A stretch of DNA of 64,000 bases from Gymnorhina tibicen (taxonomy: Eukaryota > Chordata > Aves > Passeriformes > Artamidae). Position 1 is the first letter of the stretch; every line of letters begins with the position of its first letter. The stretch lies in NCBI GenBank assembly GCA_013399875.1, contig VXAZ01009369.1, positions 1-64,000 on the forward strand, written 5' to 3'. Below the pieces are notes generated by a model. The model saw only the letters and a list, made by a program, of their open reading frames with translations. It was not told the DNA's origin and searched no databases. The position numbers and the translations under genes were made by a program. This document shows, in pieces, positions 12,609-27,600 of this stretch.

Positions 12609-15600
12609 GTACGCTGCTTTAGTGATGAGTACATGACGAAGAAATGCTGAAGACACAAACTTTATTTTGCCTTTGTATTTGGCAAAACCAGGAAATATTT
12701 TTTCTGTATCTACTCAGTTCTCAGATTGACAAATACTACTGTACTAAATAAAACCACTACTCTAAATGTCTGCATTATGATAAGAACAATAGCTAAAATA
12801 GTATAGGTCCAAGAACATGCTAACAAAACCCATAGCTGACCAATAATGAATACTTTTCCTCGGTAAAATTCCACTGAACTGTATAGATTATACTCCAGAA
12901 TTACAGTGTATTCTCATTTTGTTCAAAGTACTAGCTTTGTTTATTAATATGTGACAACTGAAATCTTGAATAACTGTCTTCAGTCTAATAATTACTAGTT
13001 TTTAATCTTGCTAAGTTTTTAGTCTTTTTGGTATGATAGACTCTACAAGACTATCTTCTGGAGGTTAATTGTATGATTGAAAACATGTTTGTGTTTACCA
13101 GTTAATCAGTGTCTGTTTCTTTGTTCATGGAGATTTCAGTACAAGTTCCCCAGTTTACCATTTTATTCATATATATACTTTCCTGTTACTCTAAACTTAG
13201 AGGCAAGCAAGTTGGTTTTTTATCATGTTTTCAGAAATCTCTCTGTTCAACTGATTTATTTTAGGCCAAGTTTAGTTTAAATTTTTTTATTAGTGAAATG
13301 TCTTTTAAAATTCTTGAATAAAGAGTATATTTATGGTACTGCTGCATAGAAATCATTGCTTACATTATCATTTTCCTATCAGATAATTCCTGCTTCTCTT
13401 TAATAAAATAAGCCTCTGAAATAGTTGGTGTAGTAGAAATAAGATTAAAAATATGCAAATTAAGAATAGAATATCACTGGTAGGTAATTTTAAAAGGACA
13501 CTAATAGTTACATCACTGTATTACGTTTAGATTTGCTCATCTTATATGTCCTGCTTTACCACAGGACATGTCTTTTACCGTCCGGTTCGTCTCTTTCTGG
13601 TAGCAACTAATTAATCCGCTAGCATGGAGAGGCAGCCAGGGTTCTGGCCAGCAGTAGCCCCAGGGCTCCACTGTATTTTCTTCTCCTTTGAGGAGTTCTT
13701 GGAGGAATGCTTGGATACTCTTTTTGCCCAGGCCTTCTTATGGCACTGATGTTACATCAAATAGCACAGAAAAATACTAAATGTATGCATAATGGAGTTT
13801 GCAGTTTATGGCTGTGGAAAGGCTTACATTTGAAGCATGATTACAAAGCTTAGTGTCATTGGTTCAGCTAAAGATATACTCTAAGTTACATGTATTCTGT
13901 GAAGATTTCTTGTATTTCAAAACCGGGGGAGCTATTCCTGATTACATAAAAGTATCTCTGACACTTCATGTTCGTAACCCACGGAAGTTAGCAATTTAAA
14001 ATTATCAAACTATGTAAATACATTTTTGTGTACTATCAGAGAAACTTTGTAACATCAAAAGAACAAAAATCAAACTTCTATATGGATGGTGAAAATGTCC
14101 CCCAGTTGTATTCTGTAAAATCCACCAAAATGATGACATTTAAAACTTAATGCAGCAGGCCCTGTCAGGATTAGGACAAAACACTTGGTGGCTTCTTATT
14201 AGCAGCTTTTACATGTGTATCTTTTATGCTGTATGTTTTTCTGCAGTGTGTGGCATTAGCCTTGGTTACTCAGGTCAGTACGCTACAGTCAGCTGATCTG
14301 ATCCAGTGTGACAGTTTCAGTACGGGTGTGCAGTGGTTCTGTAAGCAGATGTGATGCTTGTGACTGGTGTGGGTTGGAGACAGCCATTTATGAGTTTTAG
14401 TTTTAAACAGCAGTTTTATTTGCCAGTTTCTGAAGAAATAGTCATGTATTTCTGCTGGAATTATCTCCCAGCAAGCGTTCTTGCCTGATACTTCAAAGAA
14501 TGGCAACATACTGAGCTTGGAAGCACTGCTCTCTTTCCCAGCATTTTCCTAAATCAGCTGTCAGCCAGGTCAGGCAGTAGTCAGGATGCTTGCATTTTCC
14601 ATTGGGTTCTCAGAGCTGGAAAATGAGATTCTACAAGGTAGGAGGAAGACATTCCTGTCAAGTTGGGGAAGGTTGGTGCACTGTGAGGGGGCAGGGAATC
14701 ATTTCCTATATTCCTTCATTTCTGCCCTGGCCTTGCAGCATTTCAAATCTTTCTCAGCTAGACGAAATAAGTTATGAGTAACAGAACAGAATATGAAATT
14801 GTGGACCAGAGTACTCCATGTTCACAATGCCCTCAGGAAACCATGAAAAAGAAATGAGCAGGATTTGTTTTCTCAGGTACATGCTTTCACAAGCTGCTGT
14901 TCTTTATAGTGGCTGCTCTGCATTTCTTTTATCAACTGAACGGTTTCACATTTTATTATAAATAAACAACTTTGGGAGCGTTGTTTTTCTCTGTTTCTTG
15001 TCACTTACGTCATTTTATAGTGGGTAAGGTAGAAAATAAGTTTTACTACTGATTGTCATGTTTTTGTGGCAAATTTGGTTTAATGTTTAGTCTTTGTCAG
15101 TAATTGTGAGGTTACCTTTTTATTGTGTGTATAGCAAGCCAGGTTATTTCTGCTGAATAGTCTTAGTAAACAAAATAGCAAGGAGTTTAGAAGGAGCTAG
15201 TGCGTAGTTAAGTGCTAGCATTTTTCAACAGCAGTTTTGATGTAGTTTTGCCAGCATCCAGTAGATTGCAGTGTGAGGCTGTTCAGAGTTGAGGGTTACT
15301 TTTTATGACTTAATCAATACTTGCTCCACCACCGGTAAATTGCATTGGTGCTTCGGGAGCCATTGCACTGGATTTTCAGGAGCTAGATGAAATGTAGTAC
15401 TGTTTCTCTCAAGTACATGTCCTATTTCAGCTAGTCTAGCTCACTTCCTGTCTTAACATATTTCAACCAAAGAACTGGACTCCTGAGCCATGTCTCTAGA
15501 AACAGTTGATTTAATTTTATGTTGTTTTCTGCACTGATATGTCTGATCAGTGTAAGGCTGGCGCTTTCTCCCCTGGGTAGAATATCTCGCTGTGCTGTTC

Positions 15601-18600
15601 CTGGCAGTCGTTCTTGTTTATGTCTCTTGATTTGGCGGCAGCTCCCAGATCTTCTACGGATGTTTTGGCAGGCTCCCTCAGCACAGCTGGATCAGATGCT
15701 TCAGGTCTGGCGACAGATATTTCCAAGAAATAGTGGCTTTTTTTGACTGGAATCAAACTTGTTTCTGTGTGAAGTATTTAGAAAAGTTTCACTGCACTCA
15801 ATCTTAGGAAATTGGGATGAAGGCTTTTAGCATTTTCCTGAGCAATTCTTGAAGTTGTGGCAGCCGTGTTGTATGTCTCCAAGCACTGAATAGAAGACAC
15901 ATAGTTTAAAGAAAATACTGCTATTCAAAAGAGGAGAATTGTGTAATGAAGGGCAAAAGCCAAGCAGTGGTAATATTCATACTTATCTGAGTAAGGGCAT
16001 CTACCCAGGAACATAGTTTCACAGTGCTAAAATAGCTTTCTTCCAAATAACTGGAAGGCTAGTTTTCAGATAGAAAATGCCTTCTATGAAGTTGTATCCT
16101 TCAGGTAGTTATTTTCAAGTAATTTTTCTGTCTCTGCATACTGTTAATAATTCATATGTAATTTTCAGAAATGGAAGGTAAATCATTCAAGTTGAACAAG
16201 TTTCAGATAATAAATCTTTGAGATGTTTCTTTTTCTCCCCTGACACCAAACCACTGTCCTTTATATACTTTTATACTTTTTTACACAAAAAATACTTTAT
16301 CTCTTTCTTGTGATGGTAGTATCACACTATGGGGATGTGTGAGCTAGAGTTCAATGTGAACTGCAGAAGGCCAGTTTAAAGCTGTTAATAAGTGGATCAT
16401 GTGATTTCTGAAAAAGTGAAAAAATTAGGCATTACAGGTGGGCAGGAGATATTCTGTCATTGTAAAAATAGATTAAATTTAAAAAGATGTGTTAATGGAA
16501 TAAGCAATATTTGGAATTTCTGTAGAAAAGAATTAAAGGTTATTTTGTGAAAAGTTTCGTAGCCTTAGATTGCAATATGTGTAACTGAAGGATCAAGACT
16601 CCCTTCTCATCCTGGAGTCTGAGTCATGGTGTTCAGCCCTTTTCTTAGTGCACTTCAGAAAGAAGATTGTCTTTCATAGCTGTGACGTTTTCAACTGTAT
16701 CATAAAAAAGTGTCTAATAATAAATCTCATACTGCCTGAAGAAGTGTAGAAAATATTTCCTAGATAGCCTATTAGCAGTCTATATTGATTTTATGGGAGT
16801 TTTTTGTAATATTTTTCTGAAATTTAGAAGCTGACCACAACCGAAGATGACTTCACTGTGTCACATACTCTGGCATGATACTCATGTTTCTGTTTCAAGT
16901 CTAACTGTGTCCTGATCAGAAATCTGAATTTCTACCAATTGAATTTAATTCAGATTTGATTATAGCATTGGGGTTTTTTTTCATTTTGTGCGGTCAGAGC
17001 TCTATAACTTTTTTTTAACTTTGTCAGCAATATTGAAAATAAGGATTACTTTTTGGGATTTTCATCTCTTCAACTGCCTCTTTGTTAGAATGTGGTTCTT
17101 CTGCCTTTTCTGTAGTGCTACTGGTCTCTGCCTGCAATATACAAAGTTAGGTCCTCTAAAAGATGAAATCTTAGATCAGCTTGGCCCTAAAATAAATTTA
17201 AAGGGCCAGTGGTGTACAAGACCATGTAATCTACATTATCCTCTTGAACTAAAGAATAACAACAAAAGCTTTAAAAGCTGTTGCATTATGAGGTGGAACC
17301 AGTTACAAAATCCTGGTCCTAACAGTTTAAAATGGATTTAGAATGAATAATCTCATTTTGCTGAAATGCTTTTATAATGCTTTTGACGAGCGGGGAAAAC
17401 TTCAGTAAGAAGAAAGGAGACTATTACTGTTGATTTAAGAGGGAAGTAACTTAAAAAATGAGCAAACATGGATTTAGGAGATTGAAATAAATATATTGAG
17501 AAGTTTAAAAAACTGTAGTCTGAATCTTTGAAAGATGGATTTTGGAGAACGTGAGATCTGAGGAACAGGAAAGGTACGAAGAATGATCCGTTCAGTGAAC
17601 CTAGCAAACATTTTACTTAGGCTAGAAATTATTAACAAAACTTGATAAGAAAATTACTGAGCATAGTGGAACTTTGTATAAAACGCATGAACTAAAAGCA
17701 AATGTCGACCCCTGTAAAACTAACTTCTCCCTGAAATTATTTGAAGGAATGAAGTAGAACACATCATCTGTCAGTAATCCAGATTAGAGCAGAGTATTAA
17801 TATTTGTTCACGTCTGATAAATCAAATCAAACTAGATTACACATTAGTCACTTGAATTCATGACTGCATAAAAAATTGTAGTGCTTAAAGTTGGTGGGGT
17901 AGGTTGGTGACAGAGTAGAGGATTTCTTACGTCTTGATCAATCATTGCTTTTCATTAGTGGCGGCGGGGGAAAAGTATACATAGCATCAATATTTAACAA
18001 TAACAAAATGCAGTTGTTTTACGAGGGTAACATGTAAGAAATGGATAGTTGGAAAAGAAAAGATAAATATTTTGATTGAGCATTCAGCTTTGATTTTGTT
18101 CTACTCTCAGTTATTCTTTTCTGTACCGACTAAAATGTTTAACTTTCATCTATAGTTGTTAATACATTTCAAGCACATCCTTTCTCCTTTCCTTGTTGAT
18201 TGCTGCTCAGCTGAGTTAGAGCTTAGTGCTCTGGCTCTTGAGAGTTAGTTACTTCATCTGTCCATGTTGCTATGCCTAAGTGGCACTTCTTCACTCTTCA
18301 CTTACGCTTCTCAGTCAGAATTAAATGTTTATTATAATTAAAACGCAGCTGGATTAGTAGGAAGCTAGTACTGTTGATATTGAAGTGTAAGATTTACCAA
18401 GCATTCTTCAGCACTGTTTTGCTAGAAGTAATGGATTTCCTTGATGAAATAGGAAAAGGCAAAAGACAACAGTAATATAATGAAGATGTCTAAGAAGCAA
18501 TCAAGAGGTGTAGGTAACTTGAAAAGGTTTTTTGCAGCCATTCTTGATACAGTCATGCAAGCTTAGTAAGACTTGCCTCATACAATTACAAAGTGTCAAA

Positions 18601-21600
18601 CCCATTAATTTTTTTAAAAACAAATTTTAAGTGGAAGAGCTCCCTTGTGACTAGTGGAGCTAGTGAAGCTCATTTTCATGTTGGTGCATATGAGAGGTTT
18701 AGTTTTTTTTTGTCTTTTTCAGCCTATTTCTTGCTGCCCTACACTTTGCTTTGTACATTTGTGCTTGAACTGCATGTACGTGTGTGCTGTTTGATTGTCC
18801 TGCTACTCCCAGGAAATGCACACGCAGCGTTTCCTAACTTGTTCTCAGCCTTTTGTTCAGGGTAGGAACTAGTATAAGTGCTACTCTTCTACCCAGTTGC
18901 GAATGTATAAAACTTGTAATTTTGTACTTATGAAGTTCTAGTGAGTATGAGAGGAGGGAATAGATTGCAAAACTAGTAAAGGCTCACTTTGCCTCACTTT
19001 CTCTGTTGCAATGTTACAAGACTTCGTAATGAATCTTGAATAACTTACATGTGCATGTGTAATACTGTACTACTGTGGTGTTATTATGTGTATTTAAAAG
19101 TCTGTACATACTGAGTCTTTAGGATGAAGCTGTTCAAATTAAAAAGCATTTCCGTTTTTTTTTTTGTAACTGCTCTTGTTGACATCGTATGGCATGCTTT
19201 ATGGGGCTTATTACATTAGACCTTCTGAAGGCTAAATATTTTTGGAAGAAAGTCTCCATTTTTGCACTTGGTCAAGTGGCAGACCTAGAAGAGAAACTGG
19301 TGTGGGTGAGCTGTCAGTGCTAAGTCTCATTTAGAATATTTCTAACTGAGGGCCTGCTGCTGTTGGAGAGCACAACATTTCGAAGAATAAAACTAAAGTT
19401 TGCTTAATGGAGTGACAATATGAGATATGAAGTAGATGGCACTGAACTGACATGGGTAGTAAAAATGTTTCATAGTGATGGCTAAAAAGGATAGACTGGG
19501 GGGTTGGGAAGGGAAGCAGAGGAGTTGCTCGTGTCCACAGAGAAGGAACCTTTTCTGTAGCAAGAACATTTTGTAAAATATGCAGTCAAGTGCTCTGTTT
19601 CCTCAGAATTCACTATGCAATTACATGTAACCCTTGGAAAAAAAATTAAATAAAATTACGTATCTGAAGTCCTGGTAAAATTATTTGGTTTGTTTTGTTC
19701 CTAGCCTAGAAGAAAGGAGTGGCTTTTCAAGTGAAAACAGGCAACATTTAAGTGTTTAGAGATATCCTTTAAATGTACTAATAGGGTTTTTTTTCTTTTT
19801 TTTTTCCCTTTCCTTTTTTTTTGTTTTTGTTTGTTTGTTTGGTTTGGTTTCCTTTCAGGGCTAAATACCACAAATTAAAATACGGCACAGAACTGAATCA
19901 GGGAGATATGAAGCCACCGAACTATGATTCTGGTAAGAATTTATGGAGAATGAGTATATTACTGGCATAAAAGCTTAACTGTGTTATGTGCAAATGCTGA
20001 ATTGATAGTATTGATAAAATAAGTCTCTTAATGGAGCAGTGAGAATAGAGGTAATTAATAAAGCCTATATTTTACTCTTGTACAATTAAAAATATACGCT
20101 AGTGCTCTACAAGAGTCTATTAATAAATCAAGTTAGTTTAGATTTTAAAAAATCCAAACCCAAATGAGCAGACTGCTCTTGGAGAGAGTAGTTTTTCTGT
20201 CCCTTAGTAATGCGTATGGATATTTTAGAACAGGATGATACTAGGTTCATAGCAATAGAATCCTTCTCTGGATGAATCTTCTGAATGAAATATACATAGT
20301 TCATAATTTTTTGTTCAATTACCTCAATGGTATTCTAGGAAAAAAATAATTAAAGTGCGTATTAGACATAAGTGAGAGTTTTTGAGTGGGAGAGTTCTCT
20401 GCAGAATTCAAGTGATCATTGAAGATGCTTTTAGCTAATTTCAGTTTTTTGCCTTGGTCTCTGGAAAGCTGATTTGTTTTCATCTCCTACTTCACACAAA
20501 TAAATTTAAGCACTGAACTGCAGAAATTAAGAATTTAAATTGCTTCCTCTTATCCCTCTATCTCCCTATCCTTTCCTCAGGAAAAAATAAAAAGAGATAC
20601 AGAGATCTGGCTATAGGTCAAGCCTTTGAAAAAATAGGTGATGTTTTTTGTGTCTCAGTCTCCTGATGCTCCTACTACAGAACCTACTACAGAACAGAAC
20701 TAAAGAAATCGGAACCACCTATATATAAAGGAAGAGCCTAGAAAGTCTGCAGATCTCATCTCTGTCACTTGGTTTGTGGAGGGGATGGTCTGGTTGACAG
20801 TCGTGGTGATTTCTTACCTCACTGGGTTTAGAAGGTCATTAAAAAACCCCCAAACAAACAGAAAATCCAACCCCACACCAACTAACAAAGCTTTACCATC
20901 AGGCTTTTCTTCTCCAAGTTTTTAATGAATTTTTGAGAAATTTTATTTCATGCGATTATCAACGTTATTTCCATGACTGAAGAAATATTTGATTTGGTGA
21001 GACTAAGTGGAAGACCTCAATCTGTATCTGGACCATTAGAAAACTTTGTCCTGATCATACCACAATCCTAGACAACCACGTGGTTTTTTTGTAATTTCTC
21101 AGGATGCAGCTACAGCATGTTGCTCCAGTTTCCAGCTGAGGAATGTAGTGGGACACCTGGCTTGCCCAGCAGAGCAATAATTCTGCAAAGTCAACATTGT
21201 AGAAATACTTCAGTTAAAATTCCATTATTCTCATTTATCCCATTGTGTTCTATATATAGCTATCAGAAATGTGTATTTTTGTTCAATATCAAATCTGGAC
21301 TGATGACTTAAAATAGAAGCATTGTTCTAATGCTCTTTTGAATTTGTCTTTGATAGATACTTCAGTTGCGTGTCCATATATTCCCCTTGCCCTGTCCCTG
21401 TTTTTCCTGCCCAGTCGTGAAAAAAGTGGAAATATTGGTAGTAGTTCTTCCACATGGGTCCGTGTTGTTTGTTTTCTTTATGATCTCTTGGCGAGTCTGT
21501 AACACAATTTTAGAAGAAAGATTTCAATCTCCTGGTAAAGGGATACTTTAAAAAAAATTATTTATACTATTTCTGTATTTATACTATTTATACTATATCT

Positions 21601-24600
21601 TCTGCTATAATTTGCTCATAATGCAAGTCTCTTCATTCTTATCTGTAAACCACTGCTACTGCTAGCAGTCACCATTTTTGAGCAGACTAAGCACAAGAGA
21701 ACTCTTGCCTGTGGGTATACTTAACAGTGCCTTCAGAAGAAGAGATTTTGCTTTCAAAAGGAATTTTCAGGCAGATTTACCTCAGTCATGTTTTAATAAT
21801 TATAGACTGAGCTTTGGTAGCTATGCATTGGATCCAGCTGTGTCCAGTTGTCATTAGAAAATAATTGTGCATTTGATTATTTCCTGTGGTTGCTATTAAG
21901 CAGACTTGTGAATTTGAGATGTCTAAAATTCATATGTCTCTCCTTGATGTGAATTCTGATTAGTCTTTGATAGCTTCTTTGGGTAGGTGGTGGGGGTTTT
22001 TTGTATAGTATTAATTCAGTTGTTTAAAGGTAAATGACTTCCCGATGAGAATAATAGCTTTCCCATGTCACATATCAAGTTACTCATAGGATTATACCCC
22101 AAGTTTTTCTGGTTCTTAGGTTTTGTTTACACAGGAAGTTTGTTCATCCTTCAGTGTTTGGACCACAAGGTTTTCAAGTTTTGTAGAGGCTTTCATAGAT
22201 AATAAAGCAAGATGTTTTATCTTGGGAAGCATATGCATATGCATCTCCTTGAGGAGAGGAAAAAAAACCCCACCATCGTGAGCTGTGAAGCTATATATGG
22301 GATAAACATGTAGCTGTTGGTTGCCAGCATTCTGATAGTTTTCTTAAGAGAACAGCCGCATGGGGGTTTTTTGTAGATTTTCCTGGAGTAGTAACATTTC
22401 GATACAAATTCATGGTTGGGGAAAACGTGATGGAAATTTTTCAACAACTTTTCAGGTTAAAAAATAAACAACTCTACTGTTTGTTTGTTTCTACAAAACT
22501 AATACAAATAAGGATAAAGTTGATGTAAGTAGATCTGTTGATTTATGTTGAACTGTCAAATATTAAGGAAACTGGGAAGTTGTAAATTGATATCATGCTG
22601 CAGTTGCGTTTGATATTGTTAGCAGTTAAAGATATTTGTATTCAAACTTAATGTGAGCAGCAATTATATTGGAAGGCTAAAGCAAAAACCGGACTGCAGA
22701 CTGTCTGTCATTATGTGCCCCTAAAGGAGGTAGGAACTTGCTCTCATAGAGTAGGACTGTTTAGGAGTTAGGACTAGTGGGACTCGCTCTAGTAGTGTAG
22801 GATGTACCTGGAGATCTTTACGTGTATATAGTACTACAGTTGTGTGCTATGTGCATTTTTTTTCTCCCTTCATTATTGGCACTTTGAATTTTGTTATTAA
22901 ACCATTCCTAATCATTTTAAGGCAGATCACATTTGTCTTTTCAAGTGGATGGGCATCTTTTATGCAAATAGGTAAAGGGAAAAAATGTAATAAAATAATC
23001 TTTTTCAGATGAAGGGAATGAGACAGAGATTCAGCCACAACAGAACAGTCAGCTAATATGGAAACAAGGACGACAGCTGCTAAGACAGTAAGTGTTGAAA
23101 AAAGGACTCAATGCAAAGCAAGAGTCTGCTGATGAAATGTGATGGTGATGGTATTTGGATTTTTTTTTCAGTTATATTTTACTGAAAGAGAAGTTAATGT
23201 GTGTGATGAAGTTTTTTGAGATTCTGCACTACTTTTGCTTGGGTTTTGAAAAATTTTAATTCATAATTTCAGATGAGAAGCCTTGTCAAGTCACAAACTC
23301 CTGATCTCATTTACTTGTCTTTCCCTGAGTGTAATCAAACAATCTGCTTGGGAGAACAGTGGGTCATGACACTTTGCAATTAAAAAACAAAAGACACAAG
23401 TAATTCTGCTAAGAGCTGTGTAAAACAAAACCAGCTAGGATTGGAGAAGGAGAAGTTTTATTTTGGCTTGCTTAAGTTGCAGAAAAGACTAACATCCAGA
23501 AGGTTACACTAGATGTTTTCTAATTCTCTGTTCATCTCAATGAAACAAATGTCTGTTAATCTAAATTAATTTTTGAATTGTGACAATGATAATTAAATTA
23601 ATTGCCAAGGTATTTAGTGTGTTACAGAGGACTAAATGAGAGACAGTAAGGATGATCTGGAACTTATATTAAAAGACCTTTATCCATGGAATTGTACAAA
23701 AGTTAAATTTGTTGGATGGCTTGTACAGGCTTCTCTTTTGCAAGAGCTCAGATCTTTGCATGCATGTTGAATAAATGTAAACAAAGCCGTCTTGACTTGG
23801 ATCAGTGATTTTGAAGACAAGTCATTCCTTCTCAGCACATTCCATGAAAGAGTGACACTGCTGAATATAGAGTGCATATTACTGACAGACTCTGTTTTGC
23901 ATAGGTGACTTGTTTGATTTTTCTACAGCCAACAGTCAGTATTTCTCTCCTAATGTGGTTATGTGAATGATATTGTTAAATAATTGGAGGAGAATGGTCT
24001 TGCAGGCAAAGTGCATGTCCCTGATTCGTAACAGCTGTCACTGTAAAATAGCATTTCCTTTCTTTAGAGTTGTCTAAAATACTGACAATTTAATCAGTTC
24101 ATTGCTATTAACTCCATGTTCTACAGGGAAGGACACAAACCAATTTTTACTTTTTCTTTTTAAAATTGTTATTTCCCTCCTATTTCTCTCAAGGGCAACA
24201 TGCGTACTGATGAAAGAGCCAACTTTAAACCTACAGAGCCAACTTTAGACTGTGAGGTTTTCATACAGGGATTTTTGCTGTTCAGTCTTTATATGGAAGA
24301 CAAATTAATATTGCAGATCCATAGCAGAATAAAGGAAAGGCAAGACAAAGATTTTATCAAGCCTAGTCCATTAAAAATAACAACTCTTACTAATAGCCAC
24401 AGCTATAGAATGTGGTTTTTATTCCTTGTTTTCTAGGCTTCTGATAATGTTTACATAAGGAACATATCTGGTACTTGTATCTAGTTTCCATGTGTCAAAG
24501 AATAAAATGACCATGGTTATGCATGCAACTGTGGTGATTTTTATAAAGCAGTTGTAAATATTTTAATTGAAAGTGCTTCTCCATCCATTTTAATAAATGA

Positions 24601-27600
24601 ATGAATAACGTATTGTATAACCTCTGACTGCTAGGCTCTCTGAGTTTTTTTTCTCAGTGACTGTAGAGGCTGGTACTGCAAGAGGCGATCCCTCTGCAGC
24701 TGGTACAGGATGATTTACAAGCATGTTTCACTAGCTCAGCACCGTAGTTTGCTAAGATAAGGGATTGAGGATGAGTTTAGGGAGAGGTTTCCATGTAATG
24801 TTTTGCAGAAGTGAGATGCACAGAGAATGTTAGCATGAGTTCTCTTCCTTCAGGTATCTGCAAGAAGTGGGCTACACCGACACGATACTGGATGTGAAAT
24901 CAAAACGAGTGCGAGCTTTATTGGGCCTCTCAAGTGATGCTTCAGAAAAAGAAAACAGAAATCAAGAGCCAATGGTAAATGGCACAGAGGGCCAGATTAA
25001 AGAAAACGCCATGATTGGGTAAGCATCAAGATGACTGTTATCTTTCTGCATAAATGCACTTAGTGATGTTGAACAAAATTTTTCTTTACTGAGGAGATTT
25101 CAGGATTTTTTCCTAGTTTGAGATTAGAGCAATTCTAACTAATTTTATTATATTAAGCTACAAGTATGGAAGTAATTCTTTAGATTCACATCTTAAAAGC
25201 ACCATAATTTTTTTTTTTCAGTTGGATGGCAGCACTAAGTCAAATCCAGCCTCTTTTGAGATATGATTGCTAAGCGTTTACAAGTCAGCGTTGTTTCAAG
25301 TTAATGGTTTGCTTGTATTGCTGGACACTTTACTGTGTAGGTTACATGCTTTGCTCTTCTGGTCTGTGCTGACTATGACATGATAATCTATATAAGAGAA
25401 GGATTTTTTGGCTAAATCTGAAAAACAAAGTCAGTCATTATGTTCTGAGTCCTGTAAGTTTTTGATTTTGGTTTTCTGCTAATGAATAGACATATGTAAA
25501 TGTGATTGAAATATAAGGTATTAATTTCTGTGTTTTAATATTTCTAATACTATGGAAAGTCAGTTAAAGACAGTAAAAGCTTGTTCTTACTTTTTCTCTT
25601 AAGTAATGTTGAAACTTAAGAGGCTTTTTTCCATTTTCTTCTCTTTTCCATGCAGAGTTAAAAAAAGTTAAACTTAACTGTAAAGGCTTCAGGAAAATAA
25701 TCTGTTTGTTCTTGTTTAAGATACTGTAGTTGCAAAACTGGGAAAATAATGAAAATTTTGCAGAATTGTAGGAACAATAGATGAGGTAGCTGTTTCCAGT
25801 AGCAGCACAGCTTTCCTCAGAAATTCTCACTCTTTTTTTCATTTCTATACTTACGGGGCAAAATTCAAGACCTTTATTTTCTAATGTCTAGTACTGTTAT
25901 ATGATACATCCCGTTTTCTAAAAACCATTTGTAAGATTTCATTTATACCATCCTGATAGCTGCAGCAACTTCAGGCCAACAAGTTACATAAGGGGAGAAG
26001 TTCATTGTTATGTAATTAAATGTAATGCTGTGAGATGGAAAATTTGAATGTGTGAGAAAACCTGCAAGCTACTAAAATATATTGTGTTGTTACATAGTTG
26101 ACAAGTCATGTTGTTTATGTACGACAGCTTTGTTTTGAAGAACAAGGAATGCTTGATAGCTTGCAGTAATGGTTTTGGTTTGATTTCTGGTGAAGTGGAA
26201 GTGTGTAAATAAAGCTTCTTCTCTTACACTCAAAATTTATTTATGTGTATTTGCATAGTTTAGAAAAAGGTGGATATATGTATAAGGTAGTTACTTGATG
26301 GATAAAATGCTGGGACAGTGGTTTTGATATAGCAGTTTACGATACATTTGCATTTCTTTCCTATCTGCTTGGTTTTGGGATAGATCTGACATTAGATTTA
26401 ACACTTCGTAGTTTACCCCGTGGCTGAGGATATTCACTGATGGAGAAAAAGGAGTTCCCTTCCGTTGTGGCTATGCAAGCTTGTCAGCTGCAAGGCTGGT
26501 CAGGCTGTACACTTTGAAAAACTGTTCTTATCTTGCTCATGATGCGTGAGATGGCAGACTGCATTATAGAGCTTAGGGAAATGTTTTGATAACATAATGA
26601 ACAAGAAGGGACTCCAGGCTTTACAGTGGAAAAATTTTCCAGGGTTCTTGTTCAACATGGTCATGTCAATCTTCATGGGCGATTTTGAATTTCTGGATGT
26701 CCACTGAGATCTCCCTTACTGGAAGGAAAAAGTCAGGATTTTACTAGAATTCCTTGATCAATCTAAGTACAGAACTACCTCTCAATGTTGTGATTCTTCT
26801 TGTTGTTTCAGTCGCACTTTCATACCACCTCTTTCACTTTTTCTTTCAGGAAGCATTCTGTGGCTTGCTTCCTGGCAGAGACTGCCTGTTATTTAACAGC
26901 TATTTCATCTTGTGCTACCTCACTGTTTCTGTGACACGTGGCACTGTTCACCTCCTTCCAAATGCATCATTACTTGCCTCTGAGATTTCCAAGTGCAGCT
27001 TTATGGTAGATGCAAAATCAGAGATAAGCTGATATTTACCTGTTACCTGCCTCCTGTAATGCCAGCATTACTTCAGCTTATGTAGAACGGCTTCTCTTTG
27101 AAAAGTATAGCCTTAAATGGATGACTAAGATCTAAGGCACATAGATGTTGCTCCTGAATTCAGGATGTTGCTCCTGAACTCAACTGAAATTTTTAGTGAG
27201 TGTTTGAAAACCTATTTCAACGCTTTCCTACCTGGCTGGCAGTAGTAGGAAAAATTTAGGTGACTCAGCTGAGTTCTGGATTACAGTTGAGGAACGTGCA
27301 TCCTTTGAAGCAACCTCACCAGTGCTAGGCTGCTTACTGCGAGGGCAAAAGGACTGGCAGTTCCTTTAGCAGCCTCTTGTTATTCCTTGTGTGCACGTAA
27401 AGTGAAAAGCAGATTTGGGCTACAGCAAGCTTTTTACAGTTGGAAGGAGTGCAATGAACAAGTGTCTGCAGTTTGGTAGTGGTAGAAGAGGAAAGGTGGG
27501 GTGAGAAATTGGCAGAACAAGAAAGCAAACAAAACCTTAGTGCAATTCCAGGAAGTTTAAGGACATATGTGAGTGTTTGCCAGGGCCATGAGACATTGGG

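Noticed and set aside
16988..17341. 117-codon + strand open frame in intron 2
   Set aside because: No recognisable domain, no good flanking splice sites in frame, and composition like the surrounding intron.
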